DNA of 64,000 bases from an uncultured Chryseobacterium sp. (lineage in GTDB: Bacteria; Bacteroidota; Bacteroidia; Flavobacteriales; Weeksellaceae). Below, piece after piece: positions 16,569 through 26,101 of the stretch. Position 1 is the first letter of the stretch. Each line of letters starts with the position of its first letter. The DNA is taken from positions 62,001-126,000 of the forward strand of contig CAJYGB010000017.1 in the NCBI GenBank assembly GCA_913774355.1, read 5' to 3'. The translations under genes were made by a program, and so were the position numbers. Below the pieces are notes generated by a model that did not search any database, was not told the DNA's origin, and saw nothing but the letters and a program-made list of their open reading frames with translations.

Positions 16569-17525
16569 TTATCCTTTAAATTGCCCCATGGCAATAAATT
16601 TGTCCTGTCGCTGGGTTTCCAGTTCTTTTCCTGTGAATTTTGAAAAGGCTTTGATATTCTGTAAGATCGAACTCTTTAGATTGGCATAGGTCGTTTCGGG
16701 GTCGTAATGTGCTCCTCCCAGCGGTTCTTCCACAATGCCGTCGATGAATTTTTCTCTCAGGGCATCTTTTGGGGTAAGGTTTAGGGCGTTGGCCGCATCT
16801 TCCTTATGGTCCCAGTTTCTCCAGAGGATGGAAGAGCAGCTTTCCGGTGCAATTACGGTATACCAGGTGTTTTCCAGCATGTATACTTTGTTTCCGACAC
16901 CTATTCCCAAGGCTCCGCCGCTGGCTCCTTCACCGATGATGTAGGTAAAGATCGGGGTTTTAAGCATTGTCATTTCGAAAATATTTCTGGCAATGGCTTC
17001 ACCCTGTCCTCTTTCTTCCGCTTCAAGTCCCGGATAAGCTCCCGGTGTATCCACTAATGTTATTACAGGGATTCTGAATTTCTCAGCCAGCTTCATCAGC
17101 CGCAATGCTTTCCGGTATCCTTCAGGATTCGGCATCCCGAATCTTCTGTGCTGTCTTTCTTTGGTGGTTCTTCCTTTCTGGGTACCGATGATCATTACTT
17201 TCTGTGCGTCAAGGGTGGCCAGGCCGCCGATCATGGCAGGATCATCTGCAAAATTCCGGTCTCCGTGAAGTTCCAGGAAGCTTCCTTTGTCTACCATCCC
17301 GTTGATATAGTCCAGGGTATAAGGACGGTCCGGATGGCGGGAAAGCTGTACCCGCTGCCAGGGCGTAAGATTTCCATAGATCTCTTTTTTCTTTTCTATG
17401 ATTTTATCCTCGATCTGGCTGCATGCTAATTTTACATCAACACCACTTTCTTCTCCTACTAAAGAACAGGTTTGGTATTGGTCCATTAATTCTTTTATAG
17501 GAAGTTCGAAACTTAAATATTCCAT
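16569..17525 (-). CDS. accA: Acetyl-CoA carboxylase carboxyltransferase subunit alpha
   Basis: 318 residues, normal for the family. Transfers the carboxyl group from carboxybiotin to acetyl-CoA in the first step of fatty acid synthesis, as an alpha/beta carboxyltransferase. Visible signatures: [20 protein letters not shown], the crotonase-like core with [14 protein letters not shown] and the oxyanion-type loop [15 protein letters not shown]. It lies 47 bases downstream of gltX on the same strand; the biotin carrier and carboxylase genes accB and accC are about 20 kb away in this window. Confidence 0.98.
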   Translation of the reverse strand: MEYLSFELPIKELMDQYQTCSLVGEESGVDVKLACSQIEDKIIEKKKEIYGNLTPWQRVQLSRHPDRPYTLDYINGMVDKGSFLELHGDRNFADDPAMIGGLATLDAQKVMIIGTQKGRTTKERQHRRFGMPNPEGYRKALRLMKLAEKFRIPVITLVDTPGAYPGLEAEERGQGEAIARNIFEMTMLKTPIFTYIIGEGASGGALGIGVGNKVYMLENTWYTVIAPESCSSILWRNWDHKEDAANALNLTPKDALREKFIDGIVEEPLGGAHYDPETTYANLKSSILQNIKAFSKFTGKELETQRQDKFIAMGQFKG

Positions 17526-17547
17526 TCTTGAAGTAAATTAAATCTTT

Positions 17548-17555
17548 CAAATGTA
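17548..17555 (-). promoter_or_regulatory. -7 box (TACATTTG) of accA
   Basis: Minus strand TACATTTG, 22 bases before the accA ATG, in the short gap after gltX, so accA can be transcribed on its own. Confidence 0.45.
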
Positions 17556-17572
17556 TGAAAAATTATCAAAAT

Positions 17573-19078
17573 CTATTTAAAATTATTAATCGCATTGTTT
17601 ATCCGGGAGGTAGTTTCTTCTTTTCCAAGAAGTTCCATAATGTCCGGGACATCCGGGCCTTTCAGTTCGCCTACCAGAGATAATCTAAGCGGCATCATTA
17701 CTTTACCCATTCCCAGACCTTTGCTTTCTGCAAAATCATGAACGGCCTGCTTCAGATTTTCAGCGCTGAATTCCACGGTTTCCAGTTGTTGGGCAAGCTC
17801 CTGTAAAATTCCGGAAGTTTCTTCATTCCATGCTTTTTTCGCTGCTTTTTCATCATAAGAAGCCGGTGCTTCAAAGAAGAATTTCCCGTTTTCATAAATG
17901 TCTTTCGGGAAAGTAGCCCTTTCTTTCATCAGGTGAATAACTCTTAATAATTTATCGTCGGAAAGCGCCAGGTTTAAATCAGAATCTTTTAAAATCTGAA
18001 GCAGGTCTTCGTTAGATTTCTGCTGAATATATTGGTGGTTGAACCATTCTGCTTTTTCCTTACTGAATCTTGCTCCGGCTTTATGGACTTTATTCAGGTC
18101 AAATTCTTTTGCCATTTCATCCAGGGATAAAATTTCTTTATCATCTGCCGGCGACCATCCCAGCAGGGCCACCATATTGATGAATGCTTCCGGAAGATAA
18201 CCGCTTTCCCGGTATCCTTTGGAAACATTTCCTGTGGCAGGATCCGTAAAGTTCAGCGGAAATACCGGGAACCCGAATTTATCGCCATCCCTTTTGCTCA
18301 GTTTTCCTTTGCCTTCCGGTTTTAAAATAAGAGACAGATGGGCAAACTGAGGAGCTGACCAGTTCATTGCTTCATATAATAAAGTATGCAGTCCCAAGGA
18401 CGGCAGCCATTCTTCACCCCGGATCACATGGGAAATTTCCATTTCATGATCGTCGATGATGTTCGCGAAATGGTAAGTTGGCATTCCATCGTTTTTTACG
18501 AGAACCTTATCGTCTAAAGTATTGGTATTGACTGAGAATTTTCCACGGATGATATCTTCAAGGTTCAAAGTACGATCTACCGGCATTCTGAAACGAACTA
18601 CATAAGGCGTCTTTTCATCCAGTAATTTCTGAATTTCTTCTTCAGAAAGCGTTAAACTGTTTCTCAGCTGATTTCTGGTTTTGTTATCATAAGAGAAAAC
18701 GTCGCCTCGCGCCTCATACTCAGCACGGATGGCGTCTAGTTCTTCAGCCGTATCGAAAGCGATGTAGGCATAATCTGTTTTTAAGATCTGCTCTGTATAC
18801 CGGTTGTAAATGTCTCTTCTTTCGGATTGTCTGTACGGAGCAAATTTTCCTCCTTTTTTAGGGCTTTCATCGGCGATGATTCCACACCATTCGAGGGCTT
18901 CCTCGATGTATTCTTCTGCGCCTTCCACGTATCTGGCAGTATCCGTATCTTCAATCCTCAATACAAATTCACCACCCTGGTTTTTAGCAAAAAGATAATC
19001 ATATAATGCCGTTCTTACGCCACCCAAGTGTAATGGTCCCGTAGGACTCGGAGCAAAACGTACTCTTACTTTGTCCAT
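17573..19078 (-). CDS. gltX: Glutamyl-tRNA synthetase
   Basis: 501 residues. Class I aminoacyl-tRNA synthetase that charges tRNA-Glu (and perhaps tRNA-Gln). HIGH-type motif PSPTGPLHLGG at residues 10-20 with H17, and a KMSKS-type motif KLSKRDG around 260. The anticodon-binding C-terminal part (ending near LGKEETTSRINNAINNFK) has normal length. Cytoplasmic. Followed by accA. Confidence 0.98.
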   Translation of the reverse strand: MDKVRVRFAPSPTGPLHLGGVRTALYDYLFAKNQGGEFVLRIEDTDTARYVEGAEEYIEEALEWCGIIADESPKKGGKFAPYRQSERRDIYNRYTEQILKTDYAYIAFDTAEELDAIRAEYEARGDVFSYDNKTRNQLRNSLTLSEEEIQKLLDEKTPYVVRFRMPVDRTLNLEDIIRGKFSVNTNTLDDKVLVKNDGMPTYHFANIIDDHEMEISHVIRGEEWLPSLGLHTLLYEAMNWSAPQFAHLSLILKPEGKGKLSKRDGDKFGFPVFPLNFTDPATGNVSKGYRESGYLPEAFINMVALLGWSPADDKEILSLDEMAKEFDLNKVHKAGARFSKEKAEWFNHQYIQQKSNEDLLQILKDSDLNLALSDDKLLRVIHLMKERATFPKDIYENGKFFFEAPASYDEKAAKKAWNEETSGILQELAQQLETVEFSAENLKQAVHDFAESKGLGMGKVMMPLRLSLVGELKGPDVPDIMELLGKEETTSRINNAINNFK

Positions 19079-19095
19079 TTCAATTTATTTTGGTG

Positions 19096-19103
19096 CAAAG
19101 TTA
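19096..19103 (-). promoter_or_regulatory. -7 box (TAACTTTG) of gltX
   Basis: Minus strand TAACTTTG, 17 bases before the gltX ATG. Confidence 0.5.
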
Positions 19104-19132
19104 AAGAGACTTTCTTTTAAAAAAAAGGAATT

Positions 19133-20047
19133 CTATTTTGGATTTTTAATAAGGATGTAATTTTTATATTCTCCAAAACGGATTTTCAGAAGGTCTTCGA
19201 TAGGTTGTAAGTACCGGTCTTTCTTTTTCCATACCGCCTGGGATTTGTCATGATTGAAAACAAAATCATAGGCTGCAATGGCCTCTGCCATTACCTGGGG
19301 ATGTGTCCCTTTGAATCGGGTTACCCGATCTACAGTATTATAATTAAATTCGTCTTTCGGCGCTTCTTCCAGCTTTTTATCCGTATGGCCGTAGTAATAG
19401 ACAAAATTATTAGCTTTCAGAGACATTGTCCTTTTGGATTTTACGGAACTGTAATGGTAAACAGGTGCGTTTAAGGCCAGTACTTTCAGCTTTTCTCCTC
19501 TTTCGGAACCGTTTTCATAGTTTTCAATGGAATTGAATTTCCTGAATCCCTGCGAATCGATATAGGCTCTTATATTAGGATTGTATTTAAACATCCGGAT
19601 TTCATTCTTATGAACCCTTCTGCTGTTCCGGATGTGGTTGTAGTCGCCCCAGAAATGAATAAATGGCTGAAGAAGGCCTTCAATTTCTTTATATTGATCA
19701 GCTTCTTTCATCTTCTCCAGGATCAGCGGATAATCCTTCTCATGCAAAACTTCATCTGCCTGGATATGGATCACCCAATCTGCTGATGGAGACACATGGG
19801 TAAATGCAATATTGCATTGCTGGGCAAATATTTTACCTCCGCGCGTCAACGAGTCGTCCCAGACCGTATCGATGATCTTTATTTTCGGATCTCCGATATT
19901 TTCTATGGCTTCTCTGGTTCCGTCTGTGGAATCTCCTACGGCAATAACAAATTCCTGACAAAGAGGAAGGACGGATCTGATTGATTCTATGAAAGGTACT
20001 CCATAAGTAAAGCCATTTCTGACATAGCTGAATGCGCTGATTTTCAT
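19133..20047 (-). CDS. Glycosyltransferase, GT2-like
   Basis: 304 residues. The N-terminus (FSYVRNGFTYGVPFIESIRS, FVIAVGDSTDGT) is a GT-A nucleotide-sugar binding fold and IHIQADEVLHE is a DxD-like position (ADE). Likely transfers a sugar to a surface glycan; acceptor unknown. It stands just left of the polysaccharide cluster but is divergent from it, separated by 366 bp, so its link to that cluster is only by proximity. Confidence 0.85.
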   Translation of the reverse strand: MKISAFSYVRNGFTYGVPFIESIRSVLPLCQEFVIAVGDSTDGTREAIENIGDPKIKIIDTVWDDSLTRGGKIFAQQCNIAFTHVSPSADWVIHIQADEVLHEKDYPLILEKMKEADQYKEIEGLLQPFIHFWGDYNHIRNSRRVHKNEIRMFKYNPNIRAYIDSQGFRKFNSIENYENGSERGEKLKVLALNAPVYHYSSVKSKRTMSLKANNFVYYYGHTDKKLEEAPKDEFNYNTVDRVTRFKGTHPQVMAEAIAAYDFVFNHDKSQAVWKKKDRYLQPIEDLLKIRFGEYKNYILIKNPK

Positions 20048-20413
20048 TTAGTAATATTAGCAAAAGCAAAAATCTTACTTTTTTTTTGAAGCCGCAATTA
20101 TTTTGGAAAATTAATTTGTATTCTCTGATGCCTATTTGGTCGGGATAAGTTATGCTAACGGCGTATGTATATATACTCTAAAATGCATTCTGAAATTTCG
20201 TACAGATGAACTTGCCAACTGCCGTCGGAAATAAATGGATTACTACCCAATCAATTAATTATGCAAAATATATTTAAATAAAATGAAGTTTATTCAGGAA
20301 AATTCATTTTTGTTTATAGAGTTGTTATTTTAATTTTCAATATCTAAAATAGTTTTTTTGTTCATCTGTTATTTTAAAAATTAATTTACTTTTGTAACCT
20401 TAAACATCAAAAT
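20048..20413. other. 366-bp AT-rich intergenic region
   Basis: Between divergent genes. Apart from the -7 box of the cupin gene at 20387, I see no tRNA, ORF with support, hairpin or repeat. Confidence 0.6.
20387..20394 (+). promoter_or_regulatory. -7 box (TACTTTTG) of the polysaccharide operon
   Basis: TACTTTTG, 19 bases upstream of the ATG at 20414. It probably drives the plus-strand run of four genes. Confidence 0.5.
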
Positions 20414-20758
20414 ATGTTAGAAATCGGAGAAAGACCCTGGGGTAAATATTTTGTTTTGGCAGATGAGCCGAATTACAAATTAAAAAGAATTGAAGTAAAC
20501 CCGGGGCAGAAATTATCTTATCAGTATCACCACAAAAGGCAGGAGCAATGGACTGTCATTGAGGGAGATGCTACGGTAGTTCTTGATGATAAAGAAATTA
20601 AATTGGCTTATGGCGAAAGTATCTTCATTCCTCTGGGGGCAAAGCACCGGATGATGAATCTTTCAAATGAGCCTGTCGTTTTCATCGAAGTACAGACGGG
20701 GACTTATTTTGGGGAGGATGATATTGTGAGGCTCGAAGACGACTATGAACGACAATAA
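20414..20758 (+). CDS. Cupin, mannose-6-phosphate isomerase type II-like
   Basis: 114 residues, equal to the C-terminal isomerase domain of bifunctional ManC/AlgA alone. Signatures: RPWGKYFVL, KRIEVNPGQKLSYQYHHKRQ with metal-binding His residues and EQW, then FIPLGAKHRMMN and EVQTGTYFGEDDIVRLEDDY. Interconverts fructose-6-P and mannose-6-P, feeding GDP-mannose-derived sugars; the guanylyltransferase half is missing here and would have to be encoded elsewhere. First gene of a plus-strand polysaccharide operon, 15 bases before the next. Confidence 0.9.
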   Translation: MLEIGERPWGKYFVLADEPNYKLKRIEVNPGQKLSYQYHHKRQEQWTVIEGDATVVLDDKEIKLAYGESIFIPLGAKHRMMNLSNEPVVFIEVQTGTYFGEDDIVRLEDDYERQ

Positions 20759-20773
20759 TAACACACACTAAGG

Positions 20774-22018
20774 ATGTCAGCTCATAAAAGAAAGCAGAGC
20801 CTACTGGTTGTTCTGCTTCTGATTTTTTCGTTTTCGTGCTCAAGAGAGGAAGAGAGTTTATACGCAGAAAATGTAGATCCTGTTTCAAATAATGAAAGTT
20901 ATACAGGCCCTGTAGATTACCTTACCGATATCGGTACCCTTAATATTAATGTGATAGCAAACGGAAACCACCCGGGAAAGAACGATCCGGCCTTTCTCAA
21001 AAATATTAATTCGCCCAACGTTGGCTATTGCCATCCGGATGTTCAGTATTTCCCCAATGGATTCAACGGATATAAGTACTGGATGGTTTTCACTCCTTAC
21101 TTCGGTACGGTAGGGACTGCCCAGGATGCCAAAAGGTTTGAAAATCCTACGGTTGTGGTATCCAATGACGGTTTAAACTGGAGCCCTGCGACAAATGTTC
21201 AGGAACCGCTTCAAAGAACCCCTTCTGTTGCCGAAAGTTTTTCAGAAAAGAAAGATGAACCTAAACAGGGGTTTTGGTCGGATGTAGACTGGACCTTTGA
21301 AAACGGTAAGTTTTCATTATACTACAGAGGGAGTTTCATTAAGGCAACAGCTTTTAAAAACAGAGGGGCTAAAAGCCAGAACAATTTACGTAAGGGAGAA
21401 AAAAATGCTCAGCGGACAATTGTAAGGCAAACATCATCAGACGGGATCCATTGGACCCCTCTTGAAATAGCTTACACAAGTAATTTGCCGTATTCTCCTA
21501 AAAATAATCACATCATCTCTCCAAGCTTTGTGTATAATGGAAAAAGTTATGTAAGCTTTGAGGTGGAGAATAACATCAGCTCAAATTTTCCAGGTAATGA
21601 TCCTTCATATGTTATCAGAAGAACATCAAATAACGGATTGGATTTTTCAAATTTTAAGCAAAGTAAAGTGGTGAATTTTATTAATAAACCATGGACTGAA
21701 ACAAACTCAGCTTTTGCTCCCTGGCATATACAGGCAACTTATGTAGATGGATATTACTTTTTATGCATTGCTGCTGGTGATGTGAAAAAATACACCGCAG
21801 ACAGTCTTTATCTTGCATTTTCTAAAGACGGACTGAATTTTAAAGTGCTGCCTAAACCTTTGGTAGAGCATAACACCTACAGATCATGCGTTTTCCCTAT
21901 GACAACGACGAGCGATGTTATTAATTTTGGTGCTGTGGTCGCCTACAAAACTGGGGTGTTTAAATATAGGGAGTTTCAATTAAATAAGCATAAGATAGAC
22001 GAATGTCTGACCAAATAG
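20774..22018 (+). CDS. Lipoprotein, possible five-bladed propeller glycan-binding protein
   Basis: 414 residues. Lipobox at LIFSFSCS (Cys about 22), so a lipid-anchored envelope protein. The rest reads like a glycoside-hydrolase-43/sialidase-type beta-propeller: repeated blades NPTVVVSNDGLNWSP, RQTSSDGIHWTP, IRRTSNNGLDFSN and LAFSKDGLNFKV each contain an S.DG.xW/F turn. I see no certain catalytic triad. Placed between the cupin and GT2 genes, so it may bind or trim the polysaccharide built by the operon. Function not recognised further. Confidence 0.7.
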   Translation: MSAHKRKQSLLVVLLLIFSFSCSREEESLYAENVDPVSNNESYTGPVDYLTDIGTLNINVIANGNHPGKNDPAFLKNINSPNVGYCHPDVQYFPNGFNGYKYWMVFTPYFGTVGTAQDAKRFENPTVVVSNDGLNWSPATNVQEPLQRTPSVAESFSEKKDEPKQGFWSDVDWTFENGKFSLYYRGSFIKATAFKNRGAKSQNNLRKGEKNAQRTIVRQTSSDGIHWTPLEIAYTSNLPYSPKNNHIISPSFVYNGKSYVSFEVENNISSNFPGNDPSYVIRRTSNNGLDFSNFKQSKVVNFINKPWTETNSAFAPWHIQATYVDGYYFLCIAAGDVKKYTADSLYLAFSKDGLNFKVLPKPLVEHNTYRSCVFPMTTTSDVINFGAVVAYKTGVFKYREFQLNKHKIDECLTK

Positions 22019-22025
22019 AAATGCA

Positions 22026-23063
22026 ATGAGTCGTGATCAAAATAAAGTTCCTGTATCTGTTATTATACCTGTATATAATGTTGAGAAATTTCTTTCAGAA
22101 GCTATTGAAAGTATTCTTAATCAAACCCTGACAGATTTTGAACTTATTTTGATTAATGACGGAAGTACTGATCGTTCTCCTGAGATATGTAAGGACTATC
22201 AGAAAAAAGACAGCAGGATAAAATATTTTTCTCAGAATAATTCAGGAGTTTCTATAGCGAGAAATTTGGGGCTGTTCCATGCAACGGGAGAGTATGTGTT
22301 TTTTATGGATTCTGATGATACACTAGATCATGATTTTATAAATACATCATACAAATGTGCCCAAATGCAGGATAGTGATCTTGTTATCGTTGGCGAAGAA
22401 TTCTGCAGTCGATTGCCTAATGTACCTGCGCTCCCGACCTGCGCTCAGTTTTTAAGACGGAACTTTCTGGAAAAATATTATGATGTTAGATTTCCTGAAA
22501 ATATCCAGCCCTGTGAAGACGGATTGTTTTCCCATCAATTGATTGCACTTACAAAAAAGATCGGGACAAATTTTCAGGGGCTTTATCATTACAGGCTTCA
22601 TGAAAATCAGAATCATTTAAGAATTAATGAAGATTCTGAAAAGGTCTTACAGCAGATTCCTATATGGCTTACAGTCTTGGAAGACTTTTACCGAAAATAT
22701 AATTTGTATGAAACCCATGCTTACCATTTGGCTCTGTTTATGGAGCATGAACCTTTTGAGTTCAGATATTTGAATATTCCATTTACCAAAGAACAAAAAG
22801 AAAGACTTTTTAATATTATAAGAGATTTTACGGACAAAAATATTTTGCCTTGGCTTCATAAAGATGATTATTTTGCACTGAGCAGGCCTTTTGTTTATTT
22901 TTTAAGCTGTAATAACGCATGTGAATTTGATAAATTTTACAGCAAATATGTAAGAAATAGATCCTTTCAAAAAAAAATCAGATTAATTCTTGTCAAGCTT
23001 ATTCCGTTCGGTAGGATTCGCCGTGAACTTAGAAGAACTGTAAGTAAAAAATATTCCCGATGA
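22026..23063 (+). CDS. Glycosyltransferase family 2
   Basis: 345 residues. Classic GT-A start VSVIIPVYNVEKFLSEAIES, then LILINDGSTD and the metal-binding FMDSDDT (DxD-type) around residue 95. Transfers a sugar in polysaccharide assembly. It overlaps the next gene by 4 bases (ATGA), so translation is probably coupled. C-terminal tail is basic (RRELRRTVSKKY), possibly membrane associating. Confidence 0.95.
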   Translation: MSRDQNKVPVSVIIPVYNVEKFLSEAIESILNQTLTDFELILINDGSTDRSPEICKDYQKKDSRIKYFSQNNSGVSIARNLGLFHATGEYVFFMDSDDTLDHDFINTSYKCAQMQDSDLVIVGEEFCSRLPNVPALPTCAQFLRRNFLEKYYDVRFPENIQPCEDGLFSHQLIALTKKIGTNFQGLYHYRLHENQNHLRINEDSEKVLQQIPIWLTVLEDFYRKYNLYETHAYHLALFMEHEPFEFRYLNIPFTKEQKERLFNIIRDFTDKNILPWLHKDDYFALSRPFVYFLSCNNACEFDKFYSKYVRNRSFQKKIRLILVKLIPFGRIRRELRRTVSKKYSR

Positions 23064-24307
23064 AAATTCTTCTGATACAACATCATAATTTTCTGAATGG
23101 CTCAGGAGGAACAGAGAAAATCTGCACCTTCATAGCTAATGGGCTGGCCGGTTTAGGGCATGAGATTGAAATCGCAACCCATCAGAATATTAAAGGAAAA
23201 CCTGTTTTTCCTTTAAAAAGTAATATAACGGTTACTAATATTTTTGATGAAAACACTCCTCAAATCGAATTGAAACCTGTTTTCAATTATACAGGATTAA
23301 ATCTTCTGAAGTGGATTTTCTATAAAATTCAAAAAAAAATAACAAAAAGAGAAAATAGGAAATTAATAAAAAAGTTTGGAGGTGCTGATGGTCTATTGAA
23401 GTATAACCTGCGCTTCAGGGCTAACCAATGGAAAAATTATATAGAAATTCAAAAGCCTGATCTGATCATTACCATGTCTATAGGTTCTTTATTGGAAATC
23501 ACTTTTGAAAATGAATATAAAATTCCTATTGTAAATTCAGTTAATGGAAGACCCGATTATGATTATTCGGATATTCTCTGGTACCGCAGTCCTTTTGAAA
23601 TCACCTTGCTAAAAAATGCCTACAGGCATCTTGCAGGAATTCAGGTTTTATTTGAAAGTTATAAACATTTTCTTCCGGAGACATTTAATGGGAGAGCAGA
23701 GATTATCCCTAATCCTGTGCCCCAGTTTAAAGATGAAGATATTGTAAATCATAAAACAGCCAAAGAAATTTATAAAATTATAAATATAGGTACTTTGGCA
23801 AGCGACTGCAAACAGCAACATATAGCTATAGAAGCATTTGCTGCTGTTTCAGAAAAATATCCGAACTGGGAGTTGCACTTCTGGGGGGAGGGCAGCGATT
23901 TTGAATTTTTAGACAATAAAATTAAAATGCTTCATCTTCAGAATAGGATATTTTTAAATGGGTTTACAAATGATCCGCTTTCAAAATTAAAGGAATCCGA
24001 TATTTTTATTTTTCCGAGTAAATATGAAGGTTTTCCTTTAGCCCTAACAGAAGCTATTTCATCTGGTTTACCGGCTTTGGGATTTTCTGCTTGTTCCGGA
24101 GTTAATGAGTTAATAGACCATAATCAAAATGGCTTTTTAGCAAAAGATACAGATGAGTTAACGATGTATATTGAAAGACTGATCATTAATACCGATCTCC
24201 GTTCGGAAATGGGCAGAAATGGACATTTAAAAATGAAACAATTTGCCCCTGAATCGATAATTGCTGATTGGGATTCATTCTTAAAAACATTGCAAATAAA
24301 ATTATAA
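23060..24307 (+). CDS. Glycosyltransferase family 4
   Basis: 415 residues. GT-B fold: N-terminal GSGGTEKICTFIANGL (acceptor domain) and C-terminal GT1 domain with GTLASDCKQQHIAIEAF and the E-x7-E type FPSKYEGFPLALTEAISSGLP. Retaining enzyme of the GT4 class. Last gene of the plus-strand operon, convergent with the minus-strand GT genes, 16 bases apart. No strong terminator seen between. Confidence 0.95.
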   Translation: MKILLIQHHNFLNGSGGTEKICTFIANGLAGLGHEIEIATHQNIKGKPVFPLKSNITVTNIFDENTPQIELKPVFNYTGLNLLKWIFYKIQKKITKRENRKLIKKFGGADGLLKYNLRFRANQWKNYIEIQKPDLIITMSIGSLLEITFENEYKIPIVNSVNGRPDYDYSDILWYRSPFEITLLKNAYRHLAGIQVLFESYKHFLPETFNGRAEIIPNPVPQFKDEDIVNHKTAKEIYKIINIGTLASDCKQQHIAIEAFAAVSEKYPNWELHFWGEGSDFEFLDNKIKMLHLQNRIFLNGFTNDPLSKLKESDIFIFPSKYEGFPLALTEAISSGLPALGFSACSGVNELIDHNQNGFLAKDTDELTMYIERLIINTDLRSEMGRNGHLKMKQFAPESIIADWDSFLKTLQIKL

Positions 24308-24323
24308 AGAGCTATAAGGTAAT

Positions 24324-25214
24324 TTAAAATAGATTTTTTATATAAAGCTTAATTTTTTTTGTAAAAGATATATCTAAACGCAGGTTTTTCTGAGGGTATT
24401 TCTTAGAAAATGACGTTATAAACTCATTGATGCTTTCTGCCGGGAAAAAATCCAGTTCTTTCCATAAATTATTATAAAGTGGGTGAAAGTCTTTAAGATT
24501 TTTATAATTTTTAGCATTAATCGACTTCCAGAAATTATAAAATTCTGAAGTATTAAAATCATTTTTATGCCCCCAATTATTTATCTTTTCAAGAATTTCT
24601 GCTTCATCTCTTGCCCAGGACTGGTGAATAAGATAATAATCTAACGGAAGAATTTTACCTTTATTTGTATTTCTGGCATATTCATATTTCGGATAGCTTG
24701 TGATGAGCATGCATTTCTCTTCAAAAGGGGTTATAATGAAATAACCTTCATTGTTTTTCTTAAATAAGGTAACGAAATTAACCTGAAAATTATAAGGATT
24801 TTTAGTAGGATTTTTCAGCAGATATGTATGTTTTTTTAAAAATTTCGTTAAGATCCCGAAATCATAAGCATATTCATCCCCATCGATCTGGATATGCCAT
24901 CCTCCGGCACCCATTTTTTTGGCCATTAGGTTTCTTTGCCTGGTTTCTAGATCCATCGGCTGCATTCCACTGACGTAAAAAGAATCTTTATAAAGAAGGA
25001 TTTTATGATCTGTATCCAGCTTTTTTATATCGGCAAAAACTTGTTCCGGTATTTCAATGTCATTGCCTGCCCAGGTTTTATTATTCTCATCGTAGCTTAT
25101 TACGATAAAATCTGCGTGATCATATACATGCTTGAGAGAGGTAAAAATATATGAGTAGTCGTATGATAAGAGGTATCCTACTTTAATTATTTTCTTATTA
25201 TTTTTCATAATCAT
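24324..25214 (-). CDS. Glycosyltransferase-like protein (GT-A type)
   Basis: 296 residues. Starts KIIKVGYLLSYDYSYIFTSL, a GT-A-like first strand, and has a DxD-like WHIQIDGDEYAY around residues 105-115. No certain family match. The ATG at 25214 overlaps the previous stop by 4 bases (ATGA), which favours this start over the inner ATG at 25208. Probably modifies the same glycan as the other GTs; last gene of the minus-strand operon. Confidence 0.75.
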   Translation of the reverse strand: MIMKNNKKIIKVGYLLSYDYSYIFTSLKHVYDHADFIVISYDENNKTWAGNDIEIPEQVFADIKKLDTDHKILLYKDSFYVSGMQPMDLETRQRNLMAKKMGAGGWHIQIDGDEYAYDFGILTKFLKKHTYLLKNPTKNPYNFQVNFVTLFKKNNEGYFIITPFEEKCMLITSYPKYEYARNTNKGKILPLDYYLIHQSWARDEAEILEKINNWGHKNDFNTSEFYNFWKSINAKNYKNLKDFHPLYNNLWKELDFFPAESINEFITSFSKKYPQKNLRLDISFTKKIKLYIKNLF

Positions 25215-26101
25215 TTTTCCAAATTAGAATAAATTCCATCATAAATCCCCTTTACATAGGCTTTTGTCATCATCAGTTTACCTTTTTTCAAAGCTCTCCT
25301 GGCAAGGGTCCATCGCTCTTTGGTAACATATTTTATATTTCCGTTATAGAGCCTGCAAAGCCAGATGCGGTTTCTTGTCATGTAATATTGATAGAAACTG
25401 CTTCTCTTTGTAAAAAGATTGTATGCCTCTGCCTGAGTATTCACAGCGATTTTCCAGGGGGTGTTCATCAGAAGACGAAGGCACCATTCGGATTCTTCAT
25501 AGTACATGAAAAACTTTTCATTCATGAATCCGATGTCATTCAGTATTTCTTTCCGAAACATCAGCGCACTTCCGTCCACATAGTTTATATCATAGTTATA
25601 ATCGGATATGGTTATACTGTCTTTAGGCTTTTCATAATGTACATGGTCGCCCATAAAACCTTTTTCCGGAAACAGGAGCCCTCCGTCAGAAAATATTTTA
25701 TTGCGGTCGTTTCTATAACATATTCTGGGGCCGATCATAGCAAGGCCGGGGATTTCTTTCAGATCTTTATACAGTCTGCTTATGGTGGCTATTGATATTT
25801 CGATATCCGGATTTAAGAGTAAAAAATAGTTTTTACCGTGTTCCAAAGCTTTTTTTATGGCTACATTATTACCATAGGCATAGCCTCCGTTATAATTATT
25901 AAGAAGGATATGGATGTTTCTTTCCGACCCCAACTGCTCAATCCGCTGTCTGTCTTGTGAATTATTATCTGCGACATAAATAGACCCGGCAGGAACACCT
26001 TCTTTAAGCAATGAGCTGACTTCCCGGTTTGTATCATCAAAAGAGTTGTAATTCAGGATGATAATTGCTAAGTCTTCCATTATATCAATATTTTTTTCCA
26101 T
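25211..26101 (-). CDS. Glycosyltransferase family 2
   Basis: Up to 296 residues. LAIIILNYNSFDDTNREVSS and IYVADNNSQD are rhamnosyl/galactofuranosyl-type GT2 signatures; LLLNPDIEIS supplies the NPD/DxE position, and FMYYEESEWCLRL is typical of the WbbL-like subgroup. An inner ATG at 26080 (MEDLAI) overlaps the previous stop as TAATG and may be the true start; the longer version adds 7 residues. Within the minus-strand GT operon. Confidence 0.95.
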   Translation of the reverse strand: MEKNIDIMEDLAIIILNYNSFDDTNREVSSLLKEGVPAGSIYVADNNSQDRQRIEQLGSERNIHILLNNYNGGYAYGNNVAIKKALEHGKNYFLLLNPDIEISIATISRLYKDLKEIPGLAMIGPRICYRNDRNKIFSDGGLLFPEKGFMGDHVHYEKPKDSITISDYNYDINYVDGSALMFRKEILNDIGFMNEKFFMYYEESEWCLRLLMNTPWKIAVNTQAEAYNLFTKRSSFYQYYMTRNRIWLCRLYNGNIKYVTKERWTLARRALKKGKLMMTKAYVKGIYDGIYSNLEK

